DNA from: an uncultured Oscillospiraceae bacterium
GTDB taxonomy: Bacteria; Bacillota; Clostridia; Oscillospirales; Acutalibacteraceae
Direction of reading: 5' to 3'
Assembly (NCBI GenBank): GCA_900552285.1
Contig: URYV01000020.1
Span: 1 to 15,508, forward strand
DNA length: 15,508 bases
A model generated the notes under the pieces. That model saw only the letters and a list, made by a program, of their open reading frames with translations. It was not told the DNA's origin and did not search any database. Below, piece by piece: positions 6,009 to 12,658 of this stretch; within the stretch, counting starts at the first letter, position 1; the number at the start of each line of letters is the position of its first letter. Position numbers and translations under genes: made by a program.

Positions 6009-7751
6009 TTATATGGCATATTTTGCCGCATAGGCCTTGAAATCCTGCTTGAATTCCTCGCTGTCGCGGCGGGTTCTCTTGAGGGTTTCGTGGACGTTGA
6101 GGGTGTGGTGCGCCTCGTCGATGATACATACCGCGATGTTGGAGCAATGGTCCGACGCCCGCTCGAGATTGGTTATGATGTCCGACAGCACAAAGCCCGC
6201 CTCGATGCTGCAATCTCCCTTTTGCATACGGAAAATGTGACGGGTACGCAGGCTCTCCTTTAAGGTGTTCACAACCTGCTCGAGAGGCTCGACCTTGTCC
6301 GCCGCCGTAATATCGCCGTTTTTAAAGGCGGTCAGGGTCAAATTCAATATTTCGGTGACCGCACCGCCCATGACCTTCAAATCGCTTTTGGCCTCGGGGG
6401 AAAACTCGAGTCCCTTACGCTTCATTTCCTCGGCCGATTCCAGAAGATTGACGGCGTGGTCGCCTATGCGCTCGAAATCGCCTATGATTTTAAGCAGTCC
6501 CGCCGCCTCCTCGCTTGCCGAGTCGGAAAGGTCCTTGGCCGACAGCTTTATAAGGTAGGTTCCGCAAATGTCCTCATATTTATCGGTTTTTTCCTCGTCC
6601 CGCCTTATTTTGTCGGCAAGCTCGTCGGAATAGCTTTCAAGACATAAAAGTGCGTTGCCAAGCGCCCTGACAGACCTTCTTGCCATGTCGGCGGTCACGC
6701 TTTTGCATTGCTCAAGGGCAAGGGCGGGCGTGACAAGCAGACGTTCGTCAAGCTTTTCGTCCTTTTCGGGGACTTCGTCGTCGCGAATGACCCTGAGCGC
6801 CAGCTTTTCAAGCAGCGACGCCATGGGCATGAGCAGCATAACGCAAAGCAGGTTAAAGGCCGAATGAGCCACGGCAATTCCCGCGGGGCTTGCCGAAAGG
6901 GAAAGAAACGCGGGATGAAAAATCGCCTTGACGACCGAGAAAACCGTCAGCCACACGGCGGTTCCGATAACGTTAAAGGAAAGATGCACAAAGGCCGCCC
7001 GCTTGGCGTTTTTGTTGGCGCCAACAGAGGAAAGCACGGCGGTTATACAGGTGCCGATGTTTTGCCCCATGACAATGGGAATGGCGGCGGCAAAGCTGAC
7101 CTGGCCGGTCATGGCAAGCGCCTGCAAAATTCCCACCGATGCCGAGGAGGACTGGATAACGGCAGTCAGCATCGCCCCGGCAAGCACACCGAGCACGGGG
7201 TTTGAAAAGGTGACAAAAAGCTGTTTGAAGGCCGGCACCTGCGACAGTCCCGACACGGCGGAGGTCATGGTCTCCATTCCGAACATGAGAGTCGCAAAGC
7301 CGAGAAGAATGGTTCCCGTGTCCTTCTTTTTGTCACTTTTTGAGAACATATAAAAAATTATTCCCACAAGAGCAAGAACGGGCGTAAAGGACGACGGCTT
7401 TAAAAGCTTAACGAAGGTGTTGTCGCTGCTTATGCCGCCGAGAGACAGTATCCACGCCGTAACCGTCGTGCCGACATTGGCGCCCATAATGACGTTTATG
7501 GCCTGTTTAAGGGTCATAAGACCCGAGTTTACAAAACCGACGACCATTACCGTGGTGGCCGACGAGCTTTGTATAATGGAAGTAACTCCGCAGCCGGTCA
7601 AAAAGCCCGCCGCTCTTTTTGTGGTCATCTTGCCGAGAACCTTGCGAAGGCTTCCCCCCGCCCTTTTTTCAAGGGCCTGACCCATGACGTTCATGCCGAA
7701 CAGAAAGAGACACAGCCCCCCGATCATGGTCAACACATCAAAAATACTCAT
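6009..7751 (-). CDS. Na+/phosphate cotransporter with C-terminal PhoU-like domain
   Basis: A 580-aa membrane protein of the bacterial Na/Pi cotransporter (NptA/PF02690) type. The two inverted halves each carry the family's QSSS motif (61-64 with ATT following; 200-203 with ASV following) inside hydrophobic helices in residues 1 to about 320. Residues from about 340 to 560 are soluble and helical, with two PhoU-type metal-site motifs, DFERIGDHAVNL and NLERASDHCSNIA. The family moves phosphate across the inner membrane with sodium; some members are proposed to export. The PhoU part probably regulates transport. ATG at 7751 has GGAGG seven bases upstream. It overlaps by 3 nt the end of a small upstream ORF. 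No pho-type operator was recognised. Confidence 0.87.
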   Translation of the reverse strand: MSIFDVLTMIGGLCLFLFGMNVMGQALEKRAGGSLRKVLGKMTTKRAAGFLTGCGVTSIIQSSSATTVMVVGFVNSGLMTLKQAINVIMGANVGTTVTAWILSLGGISSDNTFVKLLKPSSFTPVLALVGIIFYMFSKSDKKKDTGTILLGFATLMFGMETMTSAVSGLSQVPAFKQLFVTFSNPVLGVLAGAMLTAVIQSSSASVGILQALAMTGQVSFAAAIPIVMGQNIGTCITAVLSSVGANKNAKRAAFVHLSFNVIGTAVWLTVFSVVKAIFHPAFLSLSASPAGIAVAHSAFNLLCVMLLMPMASLLEKLALRVIRDDEVPEKDEKLDERLLVTPALALEQCKSVTADMARRSVRALGNALLCLESYSDELADKIRRDEEKTDKYEDICGTYLIKLSAKDLSDSASEEAAGLLKIIGDFERIGDHAVNLLESAEEMKRKGLEFSPEAKSDLKVMGGAVTEILNLTLTAFKNGDITAADKVEPLEQVVNTLKESLRTRHIFRMQKGDCSIEAGFVLSDIITNLERASDHCSNIAVCIIDEAHHTLNVHETLKRTRRDSEEFKQDFKAYAAKYAI

Positions 7752-7909
7752 ACCTTTTCCTCCGTTTTAACCGCTGATAAATCACAATTTAAAGAGCTTC
7801 CGTTCGACGCCGATTTCGGCATTATACCCCGGACGTTCGTCGGGCAGAGGAGCTTTAAACGGCCCGAAACCTTTTGAAAAATCTCCGCCGTGATTTGCGC
7901 TGCGGTCAT
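7748..7909 (-). CDS. Possible small leader ORF overlapping the transporter start
   Basis: An ATG at 7909, nine bases after AGGAG, opens a 53-codon frame beginning MTAAQITAEIFQKVSGR, whose TGA overlaps the transporter ATG (ATGA). I know no family for it. A second frame through the same DNA, closing with a TGA upstream, reads PDERPGYNAEIGVERKLFKL, which also looks coding with genome-like codons. The real product may therefore be one of the two frames, or the remains of a single gene with a frameshift between them near 7850. It could also be a non-coding leader. Confidence 0.3.
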   Translation of the reverse strand: MTAAQITAEIFQKVSGRLKLLCPTNVRGIMPKSASNGSSLNCDLSAVKTEEKV

Positions 7910-7966
7910 GCTGTTTGACTCCTGAATTTGCTTTTTTACTTCTTTTACAATTTAAAGTTTATCAGC
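7773..7966. repeat. Direct and inverted repeats bracketing the transporter leader
   Basis: ACAATTTAAAG occurs at 7784-7794 and 7947-7957 in the same orientation. Just outside these are GCTGATAAA (7773-7781) and its exact reverse complement TTTATCAGC (7958-7966). They enclose about 150 bp containing the small leader ORF. Confidence 0.5.
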
Positions 7967-7967
7967 T

Positions 7968-8000
7968 TTTTGCAAAATCGGTTACCTCGGTTTTGTAAAA
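7968..8000 (+). other. 14-bp hairpin in the gap before tRNA-Ser
   Basis: TTTTGCAAAATCGG (7968-7981) pairs with TCGGTTTTGTAAAA (7987-8000) around a five-base loop. All 14 positions pair if read as plus-strand RNA (11 Watson-Crick, 3 G-U), whereas the minus-strand version would have three A-C mismatches. There is no T-run after it. The rest of 7910-8086 shows no gene that I can support. Confidence 0.4.
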
Positions 8001-8086
8001 TCCGTGTAAAGCCGACCCGTTGCCGCCAAAGACCCGCACCTCGCAAACAAAAGATGAGAAAAAAGCCGATTTTGAGGAAAATATTC

Positions 8087-8115
8087 TTGACAAAAGCCCC
8101 GCTTTTTGATAGAAT
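8087..8115 (+). promoter_or_regulatory. Promoter of tRNA-Ser
   Basis: TTGACA (8087-8092), 17-bp spacer, TAGAAT (8110-8115), 28 bp before the mature 5' end of the tRNA. Confidence 0.8.
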
Positions 8116-8143
8116 AGTCAGCGTACCGAATGGTAACGTTCAC

Positions 8144-8232
8144 GGAGACGTATCGAAGTGGTCATAACGGGGCTGACTCGAAATCAGTTTGCGAGCAATC
8201 GCACGTGAGTTCGAATCTCACCGTCTCCGCCA
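8144..8232 (+). tRNA. tRNA-Ser (anticodon CGA)
   Basis: An 89-nt class II tRNA. The acceptor stem GGAGACG (8144-8150) pairs with CGTCTCC (8222-8228), followed by discriminator G and an encoded CCA. The anticodon loop CTCGAAA gives CGA, reading UCG serine codons. The long variable arm (GCGAGCAATCGC region) and the T loop GTTCGAATC are as expected for serine tRNA. Serine tRNA 3' ends are common integration sites, and an integrase remnant lies next to it. Confidence 0.95.
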
Positions 8233-8235
8233 TCG

Positions 8236-8271
8236 TCGTCGCAAGCGATATGAAGCTTGCGACGATTTTTT
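8236..8271 (+). terminator. Rho-independent terminator of tRNA-Ser
   Basis: TCGTCGCAAGC (8236-8246) pairs with GCTTGCGACGA (8255-8265) over an eight-base loop and is followed by six T's. Confidence 0.88.
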
Positions 8272-8306
8272 GTTTTGTAAGCATTCCGGTTTACAGATTT
8301 ATTTAA

Positions 8307-9029
8307 TCACTTTTCGTTTTCGATTGTTTGCCATTTGTTTCCGAAATTTACTGTTTCGGGCAATGCCATTCCGTGTACCATAGCACTTGCCGAAGATAAC
8401 TTTGACGAGTAATCAAGGTGAGCATAGATATTAGCGGTAGTGGAAAAATCGCTGTGACCCAGCCATTCCTGAATTTGTTTGAGCGGAACTCCGTTAGCAA
8501 GAAGCAGACTTGCACAACCGTGTCTTAAATCGTGAAAACGCATTCGCTTACAGCCGTGCTTTTGAATATATATCGGAAACTGGCTTGTTAAATAATCAGG
8601 TTTCATCAGATTACCCAACTCATCAACAAAAACATAGCCGTCATATTCGTAATTGTAGCAGTTACCGCAAACCTTTTTATTCACCTCTTGTGCCGCTTTA
8701 ACCTCTTTGAAATATTCAGCAAAACTACCGACCAACGGAAGTGTACGCATACTGGATTTTGTTTTTGCAGAGTCCTGTGCGTACATTTTTGTTTTACCGT
8801 CTATCTGCACCGAAGTAACCGTATGCTTAATGGTAATTGTTCCCCGTTCAAAGTCGATAGCGTCCCATTTAAGCCCCACAAACTCGCCTCGGCGAAGTCC
8901 GTAAAAAGCGGCTACTAATACGGGAAGTTCCAGTTTTGTGCCTTTACTAAGGCCGTCTATCGATTTTTCGAAAGGGGGCTTTTGCCCTTTTATTATGATT
9001 TTTTCCTGTAAACTCCGAATAAAACCGCA
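8307..9029 (-). pseudogene. Tyrosine recombinase (integrase) lacking its N-terminal domains
   Basis: The open frame encodes the C-terminal catalytic domain of an ICE/phage tyrosine integrase of the Tn916-like clostridial type. Core residues are visible in order: R in FYGLRRGEF (8889-8894), a beta-hairpin lysine in KTKSSMRTL, HxxR in RFHDLRHGCA, H in WLGHSDFSTT, and the nucleophilic Y in NIYAHLD. No start codon fits: the first GTG (8879) falls after the catalytic arginine, and the frame runs upstream without ATG, GTG or TTG to a TAA at 9030-9032. Homology seems to begin near the residues GTKLELPVLVAAFYG, so the arm-binding and core-binding domains are gone. It lies convergent to tRNA-Ser, the usual place for an integrase at the attachment end of an element. 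Probably inactive. Confidence 0.8.
8971..9004 (+). terminator. Possible terminator at the broken end of the integrase
   Basis: AAAGGGGGC (8971-8979) and GCCCTTT (8984-8990) can pair around TTTT with a two-base bulge, followed by a T-rich run. It sits where integrase homology is lost. Confidence 0.3.
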
Positions 9030-9035
9030 TTAACC

Positions 9036-9064
9036 TTGCGAAATTTCAAAAACTGTGATATAAT
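9036..9064 (+). promoter_or_regulatory. Extended -10 promoter of the HTH and restriction-modification genes
   Basis: TTGCGA (9036-9041), 17-bp spacer, TATAAT (9059-9064) preceded by TGA, i.e. TGnTATAAT. An AT-rich stretch follows up to the ribosome site. Confidence 0.65.
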
Positions 9065-9108
9065 ATATTTTATAATATTATGTTTTAGTGAAAACGGAGG
9101 GCTTCGCT

Positions 9109-9297
9109 ATGGATAACAACCTTGAGCGCTGGTATTCAATGAAAGAGATTATGGAATATTTGGGCGTCAGTCGTGATACCGTTCTCGACTGGATCGAGCG
9201 CAGAGGAATGCCCGCCGCCAAGATCGGCAGGCTGTGGAAATTCAAAATAAGCGAAGTGGACGCCTGGATGAAATCCGGCGTTGCAGCGGATAAGTAA
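9109..9297 (+). CDS. Excisionase-like helix-turn-helix DNA-binding protein
   Basis: A 62-aa protein made almost wholly of a winged MerR/excisionase-type helix-turn-helix: YSMKEIMEYLGVSRDTVLDW (helices) followed by the wing with GMPAAKIGRLWKFKISEVDAW. GGAGG lies eight bases before the ATG at 9109; an in-frame GTG at 9088 would place the ribosome site inside the gene. Proteins of this size and pattern act as excisionases of integrative elements, and others accompany DNA methyltransferase genes. Here both contexts apply: a broken integrase on one side and a methyltransferase on the other. I infer either an orphan excisionase or a transcriptional controller of the downstream restriction-modification operon. 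Confidence 0.75.
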   Translation: MDNNLERWYSMKEIMEYLGVSRDTVLDWIERRGMPAAKIGRLWKFKISEVDAWMKSGVAADK

Positions 9298-9365
9298 TAT
9301 TCGAAGGTGCAGCATAGCAAAAGGCAATTTCCGCTTTGCACCGCCGGGCAAAGGCTCAACCATAG

Positions 9366-9485
9366 TTACTTCTCCACGGAGTTGGCATTGCTGCAGTCGT
9401 CTCAGCGTCCATGGGAATAAAAACGGAAGATACGCTCATAGATTTACGGAAGCCATTGAAGAAACAAATTAAAAAAAGTGCTTAG
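9366..9485 (+). other. Short open stretch just before the methyltransferase gene
   Basis: The 200-bp gap between the HTH and methyltransferase genes contains one frame, open from a TAG at 9363 to a TAG at 9483, with plausible coding character (GVGIAAVVSASMGIK and following charged residues). An ATG at 9411 would give 24 aa but has no ribosome site. Its stop overlaps the AGGAG of the methyltransferase, so it may be a gene remnant or a coupling leader. No other feature is seen in this gap. Confidence 0.2.
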
Positions 9486-9497
9486 GAGTCAGCCAAA

Positions 9498-10694
9498 ATG
9501 GTATCAAATATTTGGAATAAGAATATTCCGGTTGAAAAAAGTTCTTATTTATGTGATGATGAAATCACATTCTTGAATACCGATAAATTCAAACACGATG
9601 AAAGCAAACTCACTATGATTGATTTGTTTTGCGGTGCCGGCGGTTTTGCGGTCGGCTGCTCTTGGGCGGGATTTGAATCGGTGCTCGGCATAGACCATTT
9701 TGAACCCGCCATGCGAACATGGTCTCACAATCATCCCAACGCCATCGGATGTTTGGGAGACATTACAAAAACAGAGCCCAAAAAAATCAAAGAATTGCTC
9801 CAAAGCAAAGGAATCGGCAAGGTTAATTTAATAACCGGCGGAGTGCCCTGCCAAGGATTTTCCATTGCCAACAGAAAGCACAATGACAACGATGAACGCA
9901 ATTTCCTGTTTTTGGAGTATATGAAATTCGTCAAAGAGTTTGAGCCGGATTATATAATTCTTGAAAATGTATCGGGCATGAGAAGTACCGCCGGAGGACA
10001 ATTCGAAAAAGACATTGAAGCTTTTATGAATTCGCTCGGATATACCACCACGGTAGATTTGTTAAATGCCGCCGATTTCGGTGTTCCTCAGATTCGTCAA
10101 AGATTGATTTTTGTCGGTGTTAAACAAAAAAGAGGGCTCTCCCCTGAATATGTCTTTCCCATCGGCAAATTCAGAAACAATTATCGTACCGTTCATGATG
10201 CGATTTCTGATCTTCCCGAGCTCGGAAACAACGAAGAAATTTGCAAATACACCAAACCCGCCGAAAGCGAATATCAAAAACTGATGAAAGGCAAGGGAAA
10301 AATAGAGGGCATTGCTCCACCCGAGAAATTAAGCAATCATGTTTCTCCCAATCATCCGCAGGAAACCATCAACAGAATTGCATCCACCGAGCCGGGAAAG
10401 CCGATGTATCCGAAATTCAAGCAAAGAATTCGCCTGCGTGAAGACGCTCCAAGCCCCACCCAGCTTGCCGGCGGCATTCGTCCTCAATTTCAATTCGGAC
10501 ACCCCACCCAGCCGAGAGGACTCACCATAAGAGAAAGAGCAAGAATTCAGAGCTTTCCCGACAGCTATGTTTTTCTCGGCGGTATTGTGCAAGAGCGCGT
10601 GCAAACGGGAAATGCCGTGCCTCCGCTCCTTATTTACAACGTGGCGCTTCCCATTGCCGAGGACATCAGAAGGAAGGAGAAGGAAAATGTATAG
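9498..10694 (+). CDS. DNA (cytosine-5-)-methyltransferase
   Basis: A 398-aa C5-cytosine methyltransferase with the motifs in normal order. Motif I DLFCGAGGF (42-50) binds SAM, motif IV PCQ has the catalytic C118, motif VI ENV is at 156-158, motif VIII QIRQR at 198-202, and motif X GNAVPP at 371-376. The target-recognition region lies between about 205 and 330 and the recognition sequence cannot be read from it. AGGAG sits eight bases before the ATG. It overlaps the next gene by 8 nt (ATGTATAG), so the downstream nuclease is translated with it; that order lets protection be made alongside or before cutting. Codon use is more AT-rich than in the flanking housekeeping genes, which suggests horizontal acquisition. 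Confidence 0.93.
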   Translation: MVSNIWNKNIPVEKSSYLCDDEITFLNTDKFKHDESKLTMIDLFCGAGGFAVGCSWAGFESVLGIDHFEPAMRTWSHNHPNAIGCLGDITKTEPKKIKELLQSKGIGKVNLITGGVPCQGFSIANRKHNDNDERNFLFLEYMKFVKEFEPDYIILENVSGMRSTAGGQFEKDIEAFMNSLGYTTTVDLLNAADFGVPQIRQRLIFVGVKQKRGLSPEYVFPIGKFRNNYRTVHDAISDLPELGNNEEICKYTKPAESEYQKLMKGKGKIEGIAPPEKLSNHVSPNHPQETINRIASTEPGKPMYPKFKQRIRLREDAPSPTQLAGGIRPQFQFGHPTQPRGLTIRERARIQSFPDSYVFLGGIVQERVQTGNAVPPLLIYNVALPIAEDIRRKEKENV

Positions 10695-11952
10695 AGTTTG
10701 GTACAGTACCGAAAGCTTTGCCGACTATATCATAGATCACACGGCCTTAAGCGGCAAGCCTGTTATAAAAAACAGAATTTACGAAAGCGACGCCAACAAT
10801 CCGACTCGGTTTCATACAATGCCGGATCATATCAGAAAGATTCTTTATCTGGATGCGCCGGATTTGATTGTCGAAAAGGACAACGAGCCCGTATTCGCTA
10901 TTGAAGTAACCACAGAAGCCGGAACGGGTCACAATGCTTTTCAGCGATTTGCAAGAATCGCAGCCGCCGCGGAAAACAGCGTGCCTGCATTCTATATTTA
11001 TCCCGAAGGAAAATTGATTTCAAGAACAAATCGAAAAACCGGTGCCGCAGCTACAAAATGGGACGAAATCAATCCTCTTATATTCCGCGCGCTTGAAGGC
11101 GTTATGAGCGTATACAACATTCCCGCGCTTTTATACTACTTCCCGTCCGACGATATAAACGCATATCGAAGCAACCCTGCTGCGGCCCCGCATTTTGCAG
11201 ATAAAGGGTTATGTTTTGACTCGGATATTATAAGCTATTCCGGTTGCCCCGATTCAACTTCCGACAGTATGACCGATATGTTTGCGGCAATCAATGAAAT
11301 TATCGACGCAACACAAACGCTCGGTGTTATTCCCGCACGCTCACGACTTCTCGGAAATGTTGTAATACGCAACAAGCGCAACCAAATGCAAGCCCAATTT
11401 GTTGCCAAAGCCGACGGAAAATCGGCAGAACAGATGTCGCCCCTGTCTGCCGTGCAAACGGTTCCCACTCAATATCTTATAAATTACCTTTCTCGATATG
11501 AAACAGGCGGATATGTATTGGGAGAGCTATTAAAATCAAGAGAAACCACCGCACTATATCAGATAAATGCCGGTTTCAGAGGCGACCCATACCCCGGATG
11601 CTTGGCGGCCATAGATTATTTATCATGCCGTCAGGGATTGACTTTCGAGGACAGGCGCAGCAATTTGGTAATGGTGTGGGGCAGAATTGAAGTTGACGAG
11701 GTCAACCGAACGCTCATTATTCATAATGACAAGGGTTCAACCATTGAGGATTTTTTCAGAGATGTAAAAAGCTGTTCCCGCAACAATCTTTTGGTCAAGG
11801 ATTATGCCGATCTTGGCAACAATGAGATTTCCAGATATTTTATGCAGGTCAGATACGGTTCCGCTTATTCGAAAGTCAAGCACATAAGGGTCTTTTCCTA
11901 CTTTGCGGATGCAATTTTATTTCCCGACGGTTCGCTTTGGAGAGACGCATAA
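10687..11952 (+). CDS. Probable type II restriction endonuclease, large protein (PD-(D/E)xK-like)
   Basis: A 421-aa protein of no family I can name. Residues 56-91 contain an apparent nuclease core: P58-D59, then 13 residues, then E73-V-T75 (IEVTTEAGTGHNAFQRFARI). Here T75 stands where the lysine of PD-(D/E)xK usually is. The rest has no membrane segment or ATPase motif. I start at the ATG at 10687, which has AAGGAG (10674-10679) seven bases upstream; the longer frame back to 10567 only overlies methyltransferase codons. Overlap with the methyltransferase upstream and a one-base overlap (TAATG) with the next gene place it inside a tight operon. The partner of a type II methyltransferase in this arrangement is most often its endonuclease. 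Replacement of the lysine could mean altered catalysis or dependence on the small neighbour. Confidence 0.65.
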   Translation: MYRVWYSTESFADYIIDHTALSGKPVIKNRIYESDANNPTRFHTMPDHIRKILYLDAPDLIVEKDNEPVFAIEVTTEAGTGHNAFQRFARIAAAAENSVPAFYIYPEGKLISRTNRKTGAAATKWDEINPLIFRALEGVMSVYNIPALLYYFPSDDINAYRSNPAAAPHFADKGLCFDSDIISYSGCPDSTSDSMTDMFAAINEIIDATQTLGVIPARSRLLGNVVIRNKRNQMQAQFVAKADGKSAEQMSPLSAVQTVPTQYLINYLSRYETGGYVLGELLKSRETTALYQINAGFRGDPYPGCLAAIDYLSCRQGLTFEDRRSNLVMVWGRIEVDEVNRTLIIHNDKGSTIEDFFRDVKSCSRNNLLVKDYADLGNNEISRYFMQVRYGSAYSKVKHIRVFSYFADAILFPDGSLWRDA

Positions 11953-12398
11953 TGACCGAGGAGCAAGTAACAAAAGCGTTATTACGGTATTTAACCGATA
12001 ACGGATGGCATATTGTTTGTTTCGATTTTCCGCAAAGCGGTACTGGCAGGGTTTTGCACCCCGACAGTACCGACGGCCAAAAGAATAAAGACTCAATTAT
12101 TCCAGACATTGTAGCCGTAAAAAACAACATTTCTTTGTTTTTTGAAAACAAGGACAGGTTTTATTTTCCCGACTATAAAAAGGTCAATGAATTGATTGCG
12201 GACAACCGGTATACAAAGGCCATAGACAAACTGCTTTCCGATTATAAACCGGACGGCATATTCTACGGTATCGGCCTGCCGACAGAAAAGCACAAAGAAA
12301 AATCCAAAGAATCCGCCCATTTGGTCGACTTTATATTAGGTGTAAATACCGACGGGTCTGCTGAGATTTTATACAACCCTAAAGGGATAGCTTTTTAG
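11952..12398 (+). CDS. Small PD-(D/E)xK nuclease-like protein of the restriction-modification operon
   Basis: A 148-aa protein with a textbook PD-(D/E)xK core: P51-D52, 12 residues, E65-N-K67 (IIPDIVAVKNN ... FFENKDRFYF). Upstream, residues 1-35 have an amphipathic helix (EEQVTKALLRYLTDNGW) and CFDFPQSGTGRVLHP, which would supply the early acidic or glutamate residue of the fold. It is far shorter than a usual stand-alone endonuclease and lacks Vsr motifs. The ATG is fused to the stop of the preceding gene (TAATG), so the two are translationally coupled. I infer a second nuclease subunit or an accessory nuclease; a lone hypothetical restriction-linked protein is the cautious label. Confidence 0.68.
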   Translation: MTEEQVTKALLRYLTDNGWHIVCFDFPQSGTGRVLHPDSTDGQKNKDSIIPDIVAVKNNISLFFENKDRFYFPDYKKVNELIADNRYTKAIDKLLSDYKPDGIFYGIGLPTEKHKEKSKESAHLVDFILGVNTDGSAEILYNPKGIAF

Positions 12399-12472
12399 GA
12401 TTTAAAAAGCGGCGTATGCGGTTTGCTTGACGGCATGGGCGGGACAGATTTAAATATCATTGACAAAATTAA

Positions 12473-12511
12473 CAGGCATGAGAGTTTAGCTCCCCTGCCT
12501 GCTTTTATTTT
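12473..12511. terminator. Terminator at the end of the restriction-modification operon
   Basis: CAGGCA (12473-12478) pairs with TGCCTG (12496-12501), with an inner GAG/CTC pairing, followed by CTTTTATTTT. The opposite strand reads TTAATTTT after the stem, so it may also stop transcription coming from the aldo/keto reductase gene. Confidence 0.6.
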
Positions 12512-12621
12512 AAAATTTTTATTATGACTTCGGCTGCGCCGTCGGTGTATCTGCCCCCCGGATTTAAGTTTATTTCGGAAACAGGGCAAACGTTGAAAGC
12601 AAAGCGGTGCTGCGGTTCGGT
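12505..12621 (-). pseudogene. Possible 3' gene remnant downstream of the aldo/keto reductase
   Basis: A 38-codon frame on the minus strand, open from a TGA at 12622-12624 to a TAA at 12505-12507, has no start codon but reads like protein: CPVSEINLNPGGRYTDGAAE. I do not recognise the family. It is not joined to the reductase, whose stop is at 12659. The rest of 12399-12658 holds only the terminator. Confidence 0.25.
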
Positions 12622-12658
12622 TCAGTCGGGCGGCGCATTTGCCGCGGTACGCAAAAAT

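Noticed and set aside
5023..6213. Minus-strand frames opposite trxB and across the terminator
   Set aside because: They overlie trxB with all its motifs and run through a clear terminator hairpin.
8990..9300. Second copy of the tRNA-Ser 3' end as an attachment repeat
   Set aside because: I looked for the TTCGAATCTCACCG region here and in 12399-12660 and saw only a five- or six-base coincidence (TTCGAA at 9301).
10567..10686. N-terminal extension of the large nuclease gene
   Set aside because: These codons overlie the end of the methyltransferase gene including its GNAVPP motif; the ATG at 10687 has its own ribosome site.
11952..12398. Small nuclease as a Vsr mismatch-repair endonuclease accompanying the C5-methyltransferase
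   Set aside because: The size fits, but the Vsr zinc and catalytic motifs (such as the FxHGCFWH pattern) are absent, and the PD-x12-ENK core is of the restriction type.
12399..12526. Readthrough past the TAG of the small nuclease gene for 42 more codons
   Set aside because: The same frame stays open but runs through the terminator hairpin and shows no family pattern; chance is enough.
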